The notes: generated from the letters alone by a model not told the origin. 64,000 nucleotides of DNA from G963665925 sp050596425 (GCF_050596425.1 NZ_CP192292.1:2108001-2172000); one strand, 5' to 3'. Positions 17,445-26,264 are shown, counted from the first letter of the stretch. Made by a program: numbers and translations.

Positions 17445-18218
17445 ATGAAATTTAAAGTGAAAGAAGTTTCTTTTAAGGATATTGAGAGTTACCTTGTTTT
17501 GAGCCTTGACCAGCAGCGCTCATTAATGGATTCATTCCTAGAGTCGTGTATTCTTAAGTCCAGGTTCTATAAAATAGAGTATCAAGGAGAGATTGCAGGC
17601 ACATTCGCGGTAAAAGACAGCCATCTGCTCTCACATTTTTATGTGTGCGACAAGTTTAGAAGGTTTGGACAAGACCTCTTTGAAATAGCCAGACGAGGGG
17701 AACAAGTCACCCATGCCTACGTTTGTTCGTCTGACGAGATATTCTTGTCTCATGCCCTTGACCGACCTAAAAGTGTAGAAACACAGGCCTATTTCTTCAC
17801 TTTGTCAGACCAGACTTATAGCCCTGATAAGGTAGGAGATGATTTTCAATTAAAACTTGCCACAGACAAGGACAAAGCAATGATTAAGAAGGACTCAGGA
17901 GATTTTTTTGACGATGTGGACAAGCAAATTGAAGATAAGGAACTCTATATAGGTTACTATAAAGAAGAAGTGGTTTCATTTGGCATCATTGAAAAAAGTA
18001 AGTTATATAAGAAGGTTGGTAGTACGGGCATGTTTGTTTTAGATGCCCACCGGGAAAAAGGCTTTGGAAGAAGCACAATTATAAGTCTTATTGAAATGTT
18101 AAAGTCAGAACAATATACACCTATAGCTGGTTGTTGGTTCTATAACCACAATTCTAAGAAGACTCTTGAAAGTGCAGGGTACTATACGAAGACCAGATTG
18201 ATAAAGGTTAATTTGTAA
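17445..18218 (+). CDS. GNAT family N-acetyltransferase
   Basis: The protein of about 257 residues has a C-terminal GNAT fold, with the acetyl-CoA loop in MFVLDAHREKGFGRSTI and the late CWFYNHNSKKTLESAGY block. The N-terminal half (residues 1-130) is a second, degenerate GNAT-like domain with no clear acetyl-CoA loop, so the protein resembles the two-domain acetyltransferases. The substrate is not predictable. The AAAGGGGG site lies 6 bases before ATG 17445; ATG 17439 would be too close. A perfect terminator follows. Confidence 0.82.
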   Translation: MKFKVKEVSFKDIESYLVLSLDQQRSLMDSFLESCILKSRFYKIEYQGEIAGTFAVKDSHLLSHFYVCDKFRRFGQDLFEIARRGEQVTHAYVCSSDEIFLSHALDRPKSVETQAYFFTLSDQTYSPDKVGDDFQLKLATDKDKAMIKKDSGDFFDDVDKQIEDKELYIGYYKEEVVSFGIIEKSKLYKKVGSTGMFVLDAHREKGFGRSTIISLIEMLKSEQYTPIAGCWFYNHNSKKTLESAGYYTKTRLIKVNL

Positions 18219-18240
18219 AAAAAGTATGAAGTCATTTAAC

Positions 18241-18279
18241 GACAGCAAGTGATACAATTCACTTGCTGTCGATTTTTTT
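18241..18279 (+). terminator. Terminator of GNAT gene
   Basis: GACAGCAAGTGA (18241-18252) pairs perfectly with TCACTTGCTGTC (18259-18270), followed by T7. Confidence 0.92.
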
Positions 18280-18401
18280 ATAGCATCAAACAGTATCTTG
18301 GAGACCCTTAGGCATAGACCCGTTTTCAATTTAGACGGTTGGATGAAATGAAATTTTGACAATTGAATGTGGGCAAGGAAAGACCATAAAACCTATGAAT
18401 A

Positions 18402-18539
18402 TTTAAAGTATACTTAACGAGTATATATTAATCAAAATCTTGAAAATGCTTTACTTTATTAAAGTATACTAAAAAGATCCTTTATTATTGTAACAATTAC
18501 AAAAATAGAATGGAATCACATCAAAAGATGTGCTAGAAT
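18402..18539 (+). promoter_or_regulatory. Regulatory region of NADH oxidase gene
   Basis: The region has TTAAAGTATACT twice (18403-18414, 18459-18470). TTGTAACAATTACAA (18488-18502) is an inverted repeat resembling the PerR box. CACATC-AAAA-GATGTG (18517-18532) lies in the spacer before a putative -10 TAGAAT (18534-18539). The leader then begins with a 23-base segment almost identical to the start of the aspS T-box leader. Alternative hairpins AACAAA/TTTGTT and GAACTT/AAGTTC follow near 18571-18593. The rest of the leader up to 18756 shows nothing recognised. Confidence 0.5.
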
Positions 18540-18756
18540 AAACATGTCGAAAGGCAACGTTAAGTAATTAACAAACGAACTTTGTTAGAAGTTCTACAAA
18601 ATGTGTCAGGTGGAACAAATCCAGTGGAGCAATTGTCTTCTTAGAGATCTAACAGAGGTACGAAGCTGATATTAAATTAAAAATGAAAATGAATCTTAAA
18701 AATGAAAACAATGAAAACAGGAAGTAATGGCTTAGTATTAAAGGGAGGAAAAAATT

Positions 18757-20082
18757 ATGAAAATCGCAGTTATTGGTTGTACACATGCGGGAACAGCAGC
18801 AATCCTAAATATCGCAGGTTTATATCCTGAAGCAGAAATTACAGTTTATGAAAGAAACGATAACATTTCATTCTTGTCATGTGGTATTGCCCTCTATGTG
18901 GGTGGGGTTGTAAAGGATCCTAAGGGATTATTCTACAGCTCACCAGAACAGCTTGCAGAAAAAGGTGTAACAACTAGAATGCGTCACGATGTACTCGATG
19001 TTGATGTGAAAGCACAAACAATTAAAGTAAAAAATATGGATTCAAATGAAACCTTCACAGATTCATTTGATAAGCTCATAGTAACAACAGGTTCATGGCC
19101 AATTCAGCCTAAAATTGAAGGCTATGAACTGGACAATATTCTACTTTCTAAAAACTGGGACCACTCAAATACAATTATTGAACGTGCAAAGGATGCGCAA
19201 AATATTGTTGTTGTTGGTGCAGGCTACATTGGGGTTGAACTTGTTGAAGCCTTCCAGGAGCATGGCAAAAACGTCACACTTGTTGATGCACAAGACAGAA
19301 TTCTAAGCAAGTATCTGGACAAGGAGTTTACAGATAAGGCTGAGAAAACAATGGCAGACAAGGGCATTAAATTAGCACTCGGTGAGTGTGTTGAAAAGTT
19401 CGAAGGGCAAGATGGCAAAGTGAAAAAGGTCTATACGACAAATGGCCAGCACGATGCAGACCTTGTTATCATGTGCATTGGCTTCAGACCAAATACAGAC
19501 CTTCTTAAAGGCCAAATTGATATGATGGACAACGGCGCCATTATTGTTGATGAATACATGAGAACAAGTGATGAAAATGTCTTTGCAGCAGGTGACAGTT
19601 GTGCCATTCGCTACAACCCAACAGGCAAGCCAGGATATATTCCTTTGGCAACCAATGCTGTTAGAATGGGTACACTTGTGGCTAAGAACCTAAAGGGTCC
19701 AAAAGTTAAATATATGGGCACACAAGGCACATCAGGCATTAAAATTTATGAACACAATATTGCATCAACTGGTTTAACAGAGCAAAGTGCTAAAGATCAA
19801 GGCATTGAAATTGAGACTGTGACAGTTACAGACAACCACAGACCAGAATTTATGCCAACATACGATGAAGTCCAGTTGAAGCTGGTTTATGATAAGGCAA
19901 CACGTCGTGTCCTTGGTGGTCAAATTCACTCTCTAGCTGACATGACACAAACGATTAACACCCTTTCAGTGGTGATTCAGAATGAAATGACAGTAGAGGA
20001 ATTGGCTTTTGTAGACTTCTTCTTCCAGCCTCATTACAATAAACCATGGAACCTACTGAACATGGCTGGTCTAAATGCCTAA
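18757..20082 (+). CDS. nox: NADH oxidase / CoA-disulfide reductase family flavoprotein
   Basis: The 441-residue FAD enzyme begins MKIAVIGCTHAGTAA (FAD Rossmann loop) and carries the single redox-active cysteine in FLSCGIALY (C42). It has a second NAD(P) loop VVGAGYIGVELVEAF, the FAD motif VFAAGDSC, and the dimerisation domain. The single cysteine marks the water-forming NADH oxidase and CoA-disulfide reductase group. In an anaerobe it would remove oxygen or reduce disulfides. The start follows AGGGAGG. The promoter region with a PerR-like palindrome fits an oxidative-stress role. Exact substrate is undecided. Confidence 0.9.
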   Translation: MKIAVIGCTHAGTAAILNIAGLYPEAEITVYERNDNISFLSCGIALYVGGVVKDPKGLFYSSPEQLAEKGVTTRMRHDVLDVDVKAQTIKVKNMDSNETFTDSFDKLIVTTGSWPIQPKIEGYELDNILLSKNWDHSNTIIERAKDAQNIVVVGAGYIGVELVEAFQEHGKNVTLVDAQDRILSKYLDKEFTDKAEKTMADKGIKLALGECVEKFEGQDGKVKKVYTTNGQHDADLVIMCIGFRPNTDLLKGQIDMMDNGAIIVDEYMRTSDENVFAAGDSCAIRYNPTGKPGYIPLATNAVRMGTLVAKNLKGPKVKYMGTQGTSGIKIYEHNIASTGLTEQSAKDQGIEIETVTVTDNHRPEFMPTYDEVQLKLVYDKATRRVLGGQIHSLADMTQTINTLSVVIQNEMTVEELAFVDFFFQPHYNKPWNLLNMAGLNA

Positions 20083-20125
20083 TCATACTGTATAATGGAC
20101 TTAGTCCATATAAAATGAAATTTGG

Positions 20126-20160
20126 AAGTGGACTGATACATATCAGTCCACTTTTCTTTT
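20126..20160 (+). terminator. Terminator of nox
   Basis: AAGTGGACTGAT (20126-20137) pairs perfectly with ATCAGTCCACTT (20142-20153), followed by TTCTTTT. A smaller palindrome ATGGACTTAGTCCAT precedes it. Confidence 0.88.
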
Positions 20161-20282
20161 GTGCAAAGCAATTACGCAGTTGTCAAAGTTGTAGTGAAAG
20201 AGCAATGAAGGCGCAACTCGCTGTGTGGAAAGATTTATTCTTTTCATATACATTCAATATTTAGAATTTGAGAGGTGCTAAA

Positions 20283-20945
20283 ATGAAGAAAATCTTGATT
20301 ACCGGTGGAAGCAGTGGTTTAGGTTTGGAGCTGGCTAAGGTCTACGGTAAGAATGGTTACCAGATCATACTTGTTGGTAGATCCACCGATAAACTAGAAC
20401 AGGCTGTAAACATCTTGAACTTGCTTGAAGTGTCTGCTGTACGGGTTTATAAATGCGACATTAGTGATCCGCAAGCGGTGAAAACTTTGCAGGAACAGGT
20501 GAAAAAAGATCATGGTCAGATTGATAGACTCATTAACTGTGCTGGAGTGGGGCATTTTGGAAGACTGGAACATCTTGATTATGAATCCATACAAGTCATG
20601 ACCAAGGTCAACTTCCTTGGTACGGTGTATATGGTACAGGCCTTTAAAGCGCTGATTCGTGAACGCGTTATTAATATAATATCAACAGCTGGACTAAGAG
20701 GTAAGAATGAAGAATCCGTATACTGTGCAACAAAGTTTGCGGTTAGAGGTTTCACCGAAAGTTTGCAAGTGGAATGGGAAAATGAAGAAATTGACATCAC
20801 AGCTGTTTATATGGGCGGGATGGACACACCATTTTGGAACAATTCCAATCATATAACTGACAAAAGCCGACTGAGATCACCTGAAAAAGTGGCTCGAACC
20901 ATCTATGAAAACGAGGATGGACGGTCATCGATTATTATTGATTAA
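20283..20945 (+). CDS. Short-chain dehydrogenase/reductase
   Basis: The protein of about 220 residues has the classical SDR motifs: nucleotide loop TGGSSGLG near the N-terminus, DRLINCAGVG (NAG-like), the catalytic serine in IISTAGL and YCATK. It is an NAD(P)H-dependent oxidoreductase acting on an alcohol or carbonyl that cannot be named. It is short for the family and lacks an obvious C-terminal substrate loop. AGAGGTG precedes ATG 20283. It is followed 71 bases later by the PhzF gene, possibly in the same transcript. Confidence 0.88.
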   Translation: MKKILITGGSSGLGLELAKVYGKNGYQIILVGRSTDKLEQAVNILNLLEVSAVRVYKCDISDPQAVKTLQEQVKKDHGQIDRLINCAGVGHFGRLEHLDYESIQVMTKVNFLGTVYMVQAFKALIRERVINIISTAGLRGKNEESVYCATKFAVRGFTESLQVEWENEEIDITAVYMGGMDTPFWNNSNHITDKSRLRSPEKVARTIYENEDGRSSIIID

Positions 20946-21016
20946 AGGACCATTGAATAGAAATGATTGAACATCAATTGACACAATCAGGGGAATTGAT
21001 ACAGGGAGGATATATA

Positions 21017-21874
21017 ATGATAAAGGTTGAAAAAGTGAGTGCCTTTAGCAAAGAAGGTCAAGGTGGAAATCCAGCAGGGGTTGTAATGGATGCATCATCA
21101 CTCACGGAAGAAAATATGCAAGCCATAGCCAAAGAGGTTGGATATTCTGAAACAGCCTTTGTGATGCCTTCGGAAACCGCAGACTTCAAAGTGCGTTTTT
21201 TTACACCGGCTTGTGAAGTCGACTTATGTGGTCATGCAACAATAGCAACATTTTCAACCATGCTTATGCAGGGGAAAGTGGAACGTGGACAAATCATTCA
21301 AGAGACCAAGGCTGGACTTTTGAAGCTTGATTTGGGAGAAGCTGGTCTTGTGACTATGGAACAGACTCAGCCTGAGTTTTACGAAAAACCAGATGGTGAA
21401 GAGATCCTGAGAAGTCTTGGACTCAGCCTGGATGCCAAGGCAGAAGACCTTATGATTCAGGTGGTTTCGACAGGGCTTAGAGATATATTCATTCCTCTTA
21501 AATCAATGGCTCACTTGAAGGGGATTAAGGCCGACTTTTCAAGAATAAAGGAAATTAGCAAAAAATATGATGTGAGTGGCTACCATGTTTTTACACTGGA
21601 TGCCCCAGAAGGGTTTACAGCAGCATGCAGGAACTTTGCTCCCTTATTTGACATACCAGAAGAGTCTGCTACGGGCACTTCATCAGGGGCACTGGCATCT
21701 TATTTATGGAAACATGGTGCGGTCAATGAGACGGATATGAAGTTCATCCAAGGTGTAGAAATGGGGAGTCCATCAGAAATATCGGCTAAGTTATTTGTTG
21801 ATGGTCAAGACATTCAAGAAGTATGGGTGGGTGGCAAGGCACATAGTCTTGGTCTTATGGAAGTTGACCTTTAA
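21017..21874 (+). CDS. PhzF family isomerase
   Basis: The protein of about 285 residues is a PhzF/YddE-type protein, a diaminopimelate-epimerase-like double fold. Diagnostic segments are GNPAGVVMDA, GYSETAFV with the catalytic Glu, DLCGHATIA, and PEESATGTSSGALASYLW. Family members isomerise trans-2,3-dihydro-3-hydroxyanthranilate in phenazine synthesis, but most, including those in genomes without phenazine genes like this window, have unknown substrates. ATG 21017 follows GGGAGG at about 8 bases; the open frame back to 20963 is not supported. Confidence 0.9.
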   Translation: MIKVEKVSAFSKEGQGGNPAGVVMDASSLTEENMQAIAKEVGYSETAFVMPSETADFKVRFFTPACEVDLCGHATIATFSTMLMQGKVERGQIIQETKAGLLKLDLGEAGLVTMEQTQPEFYEKPDGEEILRSLGLSLDAKAEDLMIQVVSTGLRDIFIPLKSMAHLKGIKADFSRIKEISKKYDVSGYHVFTLDAPEGFTAACRNFAPLFDIPEESATGTSSGALASYLWKHGAVNETDMKFIQGVEMGSPSEISAKLFVDGQDIQEVWVGGKAHSLGLMEVDL

Positions 21875-21917
21875 GATTATAGAAGCTGGGTTAAGCGCCT
21901 TCATCAAAAACAGCATT

Positions 21918-21960
21918 AAAAAGCGATCCACCACTGATTTGGGGGATCGCTTTTATTTTT
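21918..21960 (+). terminator. Terminator of phzF-like gene
   Basis: AAAAAGCGATCC (21918-21929) pairs with GGATCGCTTTT (21944-21954) before a T-rich run. It sits immediately before palindromic element copy A. Confidence 0.85.
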
Positions 21961-21966
21961 TATTTT

Positions 21967-22083
21967 AGGCGCTTGCAAAATTACGGACCTAGGTCCTCGT
22001 CATACCCTATATAGAATTTTTGTTCTATAAATATCTATATAGGGTATGACGAGGACTCTTAATGATATTTAACAAGTCGTTCA
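21967..22083 (+). repeat. Palindromic interspersed element, copy A
   Basis: This 117-bp element begins AGGCGCTTG and ends CAAGTCGTTCA, two ends that are imperfect inverted repeats of each other. Inside is a perfect 22-bp inverted repeat (21993-22014 with 22035-22056) containing the core CGTCATAC / GTATGACG. Three further copies are at 55397, 59794 and 61065. It codes for nothing and lies between two transcription units. It resembles a small non-autonomous (MITE-like) element or a structured RNA/DNA repeat. Confidence 0.85.
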
Positions 22084-22119
22084 TTTGTATAGGCCTTTGT
22101 ATTAAATGAGCCCGTCCCA

Positions 22120-22476
22120 TTAAGCGGCAGCCTTTTTAGCACTGTCACTGGTTACTTTCACAGTGCCAGGAATAAATGTTTTTAAGTCATAAAGATGGTA
22201 TTCAACATCGAGGGTATCGAGGACAAGTTTTGCGAGTTGAGATTGTCCAGATTTGATGCAGGCCTTTAGACAAGATGCGTCTTTTGCGAAAAATGCAGAT
22301 TCACCCGTTTTTACAGAAGCAGACCCCTGGGTTAGTACGCAGTGGCTTTGTCCTGAAAGGGTTTTTAATACTAGATTTTCGCCAGACAAGGTTAAAGTGC
22401 CAAGAACATTCTCATTTTTGCCAAAAAGATCACCTTCAATTTTCAAACCATTTTCGAGTAACAAGTAAGCCTTCAT
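22120..22476 (-). CDS. Small protein with CarA-like N-terminus
   Basis: The 118-residue protein starts MKAYLLLENGLKIEGDLFG, which closely resembles the N-terminus of carbamoyl-phosphate synthase small subunit (CarA). Conserved CarA blocks that should follow, such as the TGYQE and PLIGNYG motifs, are absent. The rest has paired cysteines (SCLKAC) and a C-terminal alanine/lysine tail. It is not a simple truncation, since the remainder is well-formed coding sequence with its own stop. It could be a stand-alone domain of that fold. Function unknown; no pyrimidine or arginine genes are near. Confidence 0.6.
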   Translation of the reverse strand: MKAYLLLENGLKIEGDLFGKNENVLGTLTLSGENLVLKTLSGQSHCVLTQGSASVKTGESAFFAKDASCLKACIKSGQSQLAKLVLDTLDVEYHLYDLKTFIPGTVKVTSDSAKKAAA

Positions 22477-22652
22477 AAAACCTCCTATAAATATGCATTA
22501 AAATGTATAAAAATTCTTAAAAGGATTATATCAGCTTCTGTATAAATAATCAATATCTATTTTAAAAATGAGTGAAAATTCTTAAAGTAATATGTGCCGT
22601 GAGGGTTCAATCTGCTATACTATATGTAAAATAGCCATTATTAGGAGGTCAT

Positions 22653-23564
22653 ATGAAGTTTATTTATTACAAAAGAAGCGAAGAAAAAGAACTCGGTTTT
22701 TTAAAAGACCATGAAACAATTGTACCACTTGCCTCATTTTTGGAGTCTATGGGCAAGGTGGGCATAAAAGACATGAATGATTTTATTAACCAAATGAGTG
22801 AAACAGATCTAGATAAGTTGTTTGAAGTCATAAAAGAAGGCGAAGGTAAGAGTGAAGGGGTGTCTCTAAGTTCTGTTAAGATTCTGGCGCCAATAGAGCA
22901 TCCCAAGCGGCATATATTTTGTCTTGGTAAGAATTATATGGATCACGCAAAGGAAACCAAGGGTTTACCTGGTGGTTCAGACGATTTGCCAAAGTTTCCA
23001 ATCTACTTTGCCAAAATTGCCAACCCTGCTATCGGTCACGAAGACAACATTATGGCATTTCCAGAACTGACAGACAAGGTAGACTATGAAGTTGAACTGG
23101 CTGTCATTATAGGGAAAGACGGCATTAATATTTCTAAAGAAAATGCTGAAAATCATATATTTGGATACACAATCGTGAATGACATATCAGCTCGAAACAT
23201 TCAAAGAAAACATGGTCAGTGGTTTAAGGGTAAAAGCCTAGAAACCTATTGCCCAATGGGACCAGTCATTGTACATAAGTCCCAAATACCTTTTCCGGTG
23301 GCACTGGATATTCAGTGCTTAATCAATGGGGAAATGAGGCAAGATTCTAATACCGACCAACTCATTTTTGATATTCCAACCGTTATAGAAGATCTCTCAA
23401 AAGGCATGTACTTAAGAAAAGGAGATATAATTATAACGGGCACTCCAGCAGGTGTGGGACTGGGATTTAAGCCGTTTAAGTTTTTAAAACCAGGTGATGA
23501 AATCGAGTGTCGCATCGAAGGGATTGGAAGCCTTAAAAACACATTTGGCTTAGAGGAAAAGTAA
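22653..23564 (+). CDS. Fumarylacetoacetate hydrolase family protein
   Basis: The 303-residue protein has the FAH fold: HIFCLGKNYMDHAKE, the metal ligands in KVDYEVELAVIIG, NDISARNIQRKHGQW, and the closing TGTPAGVGLG. FAH-family enzymes hydrolyse or decarboxylate acylpyruvates and related beta-keto acids with a divalent metal. The start ATG 22653 follows AGGAGG. Only 17 bases separate it from the MerR-methyltransferase fusion, so the two are probably co-transcribed and may act on one pathway. Substrate unknown. Confidence 0.9.
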   Translation: MKFIYYKRSEEKELGFLKDHETIVPLASFLESMGKVGIKDMNDFINQMSETDLDKLFEVIKEGEGKSEGVSLSSVKILAPIEHPKRHIFCLGKNYMDHAKETKGLPGGSDDLPKFPIYFAKIANPAIGHEDNIMAFPELTDKVDYEVELAVIIGKDGINISKENAENHIFGYTIVNDISARNIQRKHGQWFKGKSLETYCPMGPVIVHKSQIPFPVALDIQCLINGEMRQDSNTDQLIFDIPTVIEDLSKGMYLRKGDIIITGTPAGVGLGFKPFKFLKPGDEIECRIEGIGSLKNTFGLEEK

Positions 23565-23581
23565 GATAAGATGGTGAAACC

Positions 23582-24796
23582 ATGAGAATTGGAACATTTG
23601 CTAAGAAAAATGATATTTCTGTGGAAACCATTCGCTATTATATGGAGCTTGGTTTGATTGTGCCCGTAAAAAAGGGAGGACAATACAATTTCACAAACAC
23701 ATGTCAGAAAAGCTTAGATCAAGTCTTGTCCTTCAAACAGATGGGGTTTACACTGAATGAAATAAAAAACATATTCCATTTCAGTGCCTTGTCCCGCATC
23801 CACAGTCTGGAAGAGAAAAATCATTACAAGCAGTATTTTGAGGAAAATTACACGCGGATCAAGCAGGAGATCAAACGCTTGGAATCTGCTAAGGAACTGG
23901 TAGAGAAAACCTTATACAATATGGATATTTCTGAGGCTGAAAGCAAAAGTGTGATTGGGCTTCCCATTCAGGTTCTTGATCTGCTAAGTTGTCCAAAATG
24001 CAAAAATGACCTCTTCTTTAAAGAAGGAATAGTGGAAGATAATAAGATTATAAAGGGCTGTTTATCATGTCAGTGTGGTCAGGTTTATCCCATTGAAAAG
24101 GGTATTTTAAAAATTGATCCAGTTTATGAAGACCTTAACTATCCTGATGAGAAAGATATGCGTGTGGAGTATTTTGAATCTACAGCTTCTGGTTACATTG
24201 AGAAAATATACATAGCCGGAAAATGGATGGCTTCGGTTGCAGAAGGGTGGACCAAACCTGAAGTTATTCTTGAACCAGGTGTCGGTTCAGGATATGCACT
24301 TGGTCAAACCCTTGACTACATCCCCAAAGGGGCCACTTACATAGCGGTAGATCACAATATGAACAGGCTCATCAAAATGCGAGAATATTTTTCGAAAAGT
24401 GACATCCACTTCAATTTGGTCCTGGTGGCTTGTGATTTTTTAAAGATCCCATTAAAAGAAAAGTCTGTTGATGTTGTTATGGATATGAGCGGTTCATCAA
24501 ACAGGGCTTTCGATTCTCCTGATTTTCTGCTCAAAGAAATATGTCCTGTCTTTAAGAAAACTGCAAGATTGTATGGTTTATACATTATGGCTGACGGCAT
24601 TGATGGGAGAGAAATCCCCCAGACCCACCACTATTTGTTTCAAAAGGAACCGATTAAGGAAGCCATTCAAAATTTGGGTTTTGACATAAAGTATGAAACC
24701 GAAACTGACAAAACATCAGAAGGTGGTCCCCATGAAAGTTATGTGGATGTCGTAAAATCAACATGGACCTACTGCTTTTATGCAATTCGGGAATAA
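23582..24796 (+). CDS. MerR regulator - Trm112-like - SAM methyltransferase fusion
   Basis: The 404-residue protein joins three parts. Residues 1-70 are a MerR winged helix (RIGTFAKKNDISVETIRYY, then MGFTLNEIK), followed by a dimerisation helix to about 115. Residues 133-178 are a Trm112/UPF0434-like zinc module (C137-x2-C140, C160-x2-C163-x-C165). Residues 195-404 are a SAM-dependent methyltransferase with ILEPGVGSGYALG (229-241) and the VDHNMNRL acidic loop. The effector domain of an ordinary MerR protein is thus replaced by an enzyme-like domain. It may sense SAM or its substrate, or methylate a ligand. The gene directly follows the FAH gene. Confidence 0.85.
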   Translation: MRIGTFAKKNDISVETIRYYMELGLIVPVKKGGQYNFTNTCQKSLDQVLSFKQMGFTLNEIKNIFHFSALSRIHSLEEKNHYKQYFEENYTRIKQEIKRLESAKELVEKTLYNMDISEAESKSVIGLPIQVLDLLSCPKCKNDLFFKEGIVEDNKIIKGCLSCQCGQVYPIEKGILKIDPVYEDLNYPDEKDMRVEYFESTASGYIEKIYIAGKWMASVAEGWTKPEVILEPGVGSGYALGQTLDYIPKGATYIAVDHNMNRLIKMREYFSKSDIHFNLVLVACDFLKIPLKEKSVDVVMDMSGSSNRAFDSPDFLLKEICPVFKKTARLYGLYIMADGIDGREIPQTHHYLFQKEPIKEAIQNLGFDIKYETETDKTSEGGPHESYVDVVKSTWTYCFYAIRE

Positions 24797-24816
24797 AACA
24801 CAGCAGTATAAAAGAT

Positions 24817-24866
24817 AAAATCCGTTTAGGAGCGCGCTGGATGGCGTCACTTAAACGGATTTTTTA
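24817..24866 (+). terminator. Terminator of FAH / MerR-methyltransferase operon
   Basis: AAAATCCGTTTA (24817-24828) pairs perfectly with TAAACGGATTTT (24852-24863), followed by further Ts. Confidence 0.88.
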
Positions 24867-25010
24867 TGTGGAATTTCAGGTCTTGTCACATCATCTTAAA
24901 ACATGGGGTATACTCCATGTTTCAAAGAAAAAAAGGCGAATAATCTCTTTTTATGGCATTGACCTCCAGTGACCTGCACTTGATAAGCTTACTCTAGGAG
25001 GCGGTAGAGT

Positions 25011-26264
25011 ATGAAAAAATACAATATAAAAATATTTGCACTTGGACGCTTGGTATCCCTTTTAGGGACATATATGTATCAATTTGCTGTGGGTTTATAT
25101 GTTTTAAAGCTTACAGGTTCAGGAAGCCAGTTTGCTATAACCCTAATTATGGGGACTCTCCCACGTGTTATACTGGCTCCCTTTGCAGGGGTGGTTGCCG
25201 ATTGGATGAGCAGAAAGTTGATTGTCGTCATAACCGACTTAATAAGTGGAGGTGTTTTACTTATCCTATTGGGTCTTACTATGGGCAGAGGCATTAGTGT
25301 GATTGAAATTTACTTGAGCATGATTGCCCTAACAGCCTGCAACACATTCTTTGATGTGGCCATTGAAGCTGCAAAGCCTGGTCTTGTTGATACGGAGGGC
25401 GCGCTGGAGAAAATCAATGCCATCAGTTATGGTATACATTCCTTCACATCTATTGCTGGTCCAATACTTGGAGGTGTTGTATACGCCCTAGTTACTTTTA
25501 AAGTATTTGTCTTTATAAACGGTGTTTCATTTATACTATCAGGTTTGTCAGAAAGTCTATTGCACTTTAACTTAGAAGATATTGAAGTGCAAAAAGAAAA
25601 GTTCATGGAAGCCTTGGGCGGTGGGATGAGGTACTTGAAAAACAATAAGGTCAGCATAGCCCTAATGAGTTTTTCCATAAGCATAAATTTTTGCCTGACC
25701 ATGTCACTGAGTCTGCCCATGCCCTATTTAATGAACAATGTGTTTCATCTTGATCCCGAATGGGTGGGGGTCGTTAACGCAGGTTTTCCGTCAGGCTATT
25801 TACTTGGAACGCTTATTATCAATGCAAGGGGTGTTGATAATAGGGGACGGGTCTATCAGATTGGAACATGGGCCATTTGGGCAGGCATGCTCGCTATTGC
25901 CATAACAACAGTCATGCAGCCTTTTATTGGAGTCTATGCAACGGCCATTATAATCACGATCTTTTTAGCCAGTATTGGAACAGCGATTGCCTTTATTGAC
26001 ATTCCCCTCATGTCATTGCTGCAAACGCTTATTCCAAGCCAAGTGAGGGGACGTGTCTTTAGTGTCATGACAATGGCATCACGGCTCGCTATGCCTGCTG
26101 CCATGCTTCTTTCTGGATTTTTGCTCAATCGGGTTCACCCAATTTATTTAATAGGTGCTGGAACAGGTCTGTATTTAATTGTACTGCTCACCATTTGCAA
26201 AAGCGTTTACTTTAAGGAATATATTGAAACGAACACAATTGAACTGGTGTATAAAACCTCATGA
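25011..26264 (+). CDS. MFS transporter
   Basis: The 417-residue protein has about twelve hydrophobic segments and the MFS loop 2-3 motif GVVADWMSRKLIV. A second-half counterpart lies around GRVFSVMTMASRL. It belongs to the drug/macrolide-efflux-like (MefA/NreB-type) group by overall pattern. Substrate cannot be assigned. The start has AGGAGGCGG upstream, and an NhaC antiporter follows closely, possibly in the same transcript. Confidence 0.88.
   Translation: MKKYNIKIFALGRLVSLLGTYMYQFAVGLYVLKLTGSGSQFAITLIMGTLPRVILAPFAGVVADWMSRKLIVVITDLISGGVLLILLGLTMGRGISVIEIYLSMIALTACNTFFDVAIEAAKPGLVDTEGALEKINAISYGIHSFTSIAGPILGGVVYALVTFKVFVFINGVSFILSGLSESLLHFNLEDIEVQKEKFMEALGGGMRYLKNNKVSIALMSFSISINFCLTMSLSLPMPYLMNNVFHLDPEWVGVVNAGFPSGYLLGTLIINARGVDNRGRVYQIGTWAIWAGMLAIAITTVMQPFIGVYATAIIITIFLASIGTAIAFIDIPLMSLLQTLIPSQVRGRVFSVMTMASRLAMPAAMLLSGFLLNRVHPIYLIGAGTGLYLIVLLTICKSVYFKEYIETNTIELVYKTS

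Noticed and set aside
18537..18756. nox leader as a second T-box riboswitch
   Set aside because: It shares the first 22 bases with the aspS T-box leader but has no GGTGGNACCGCG core, specifier loop or terminator.
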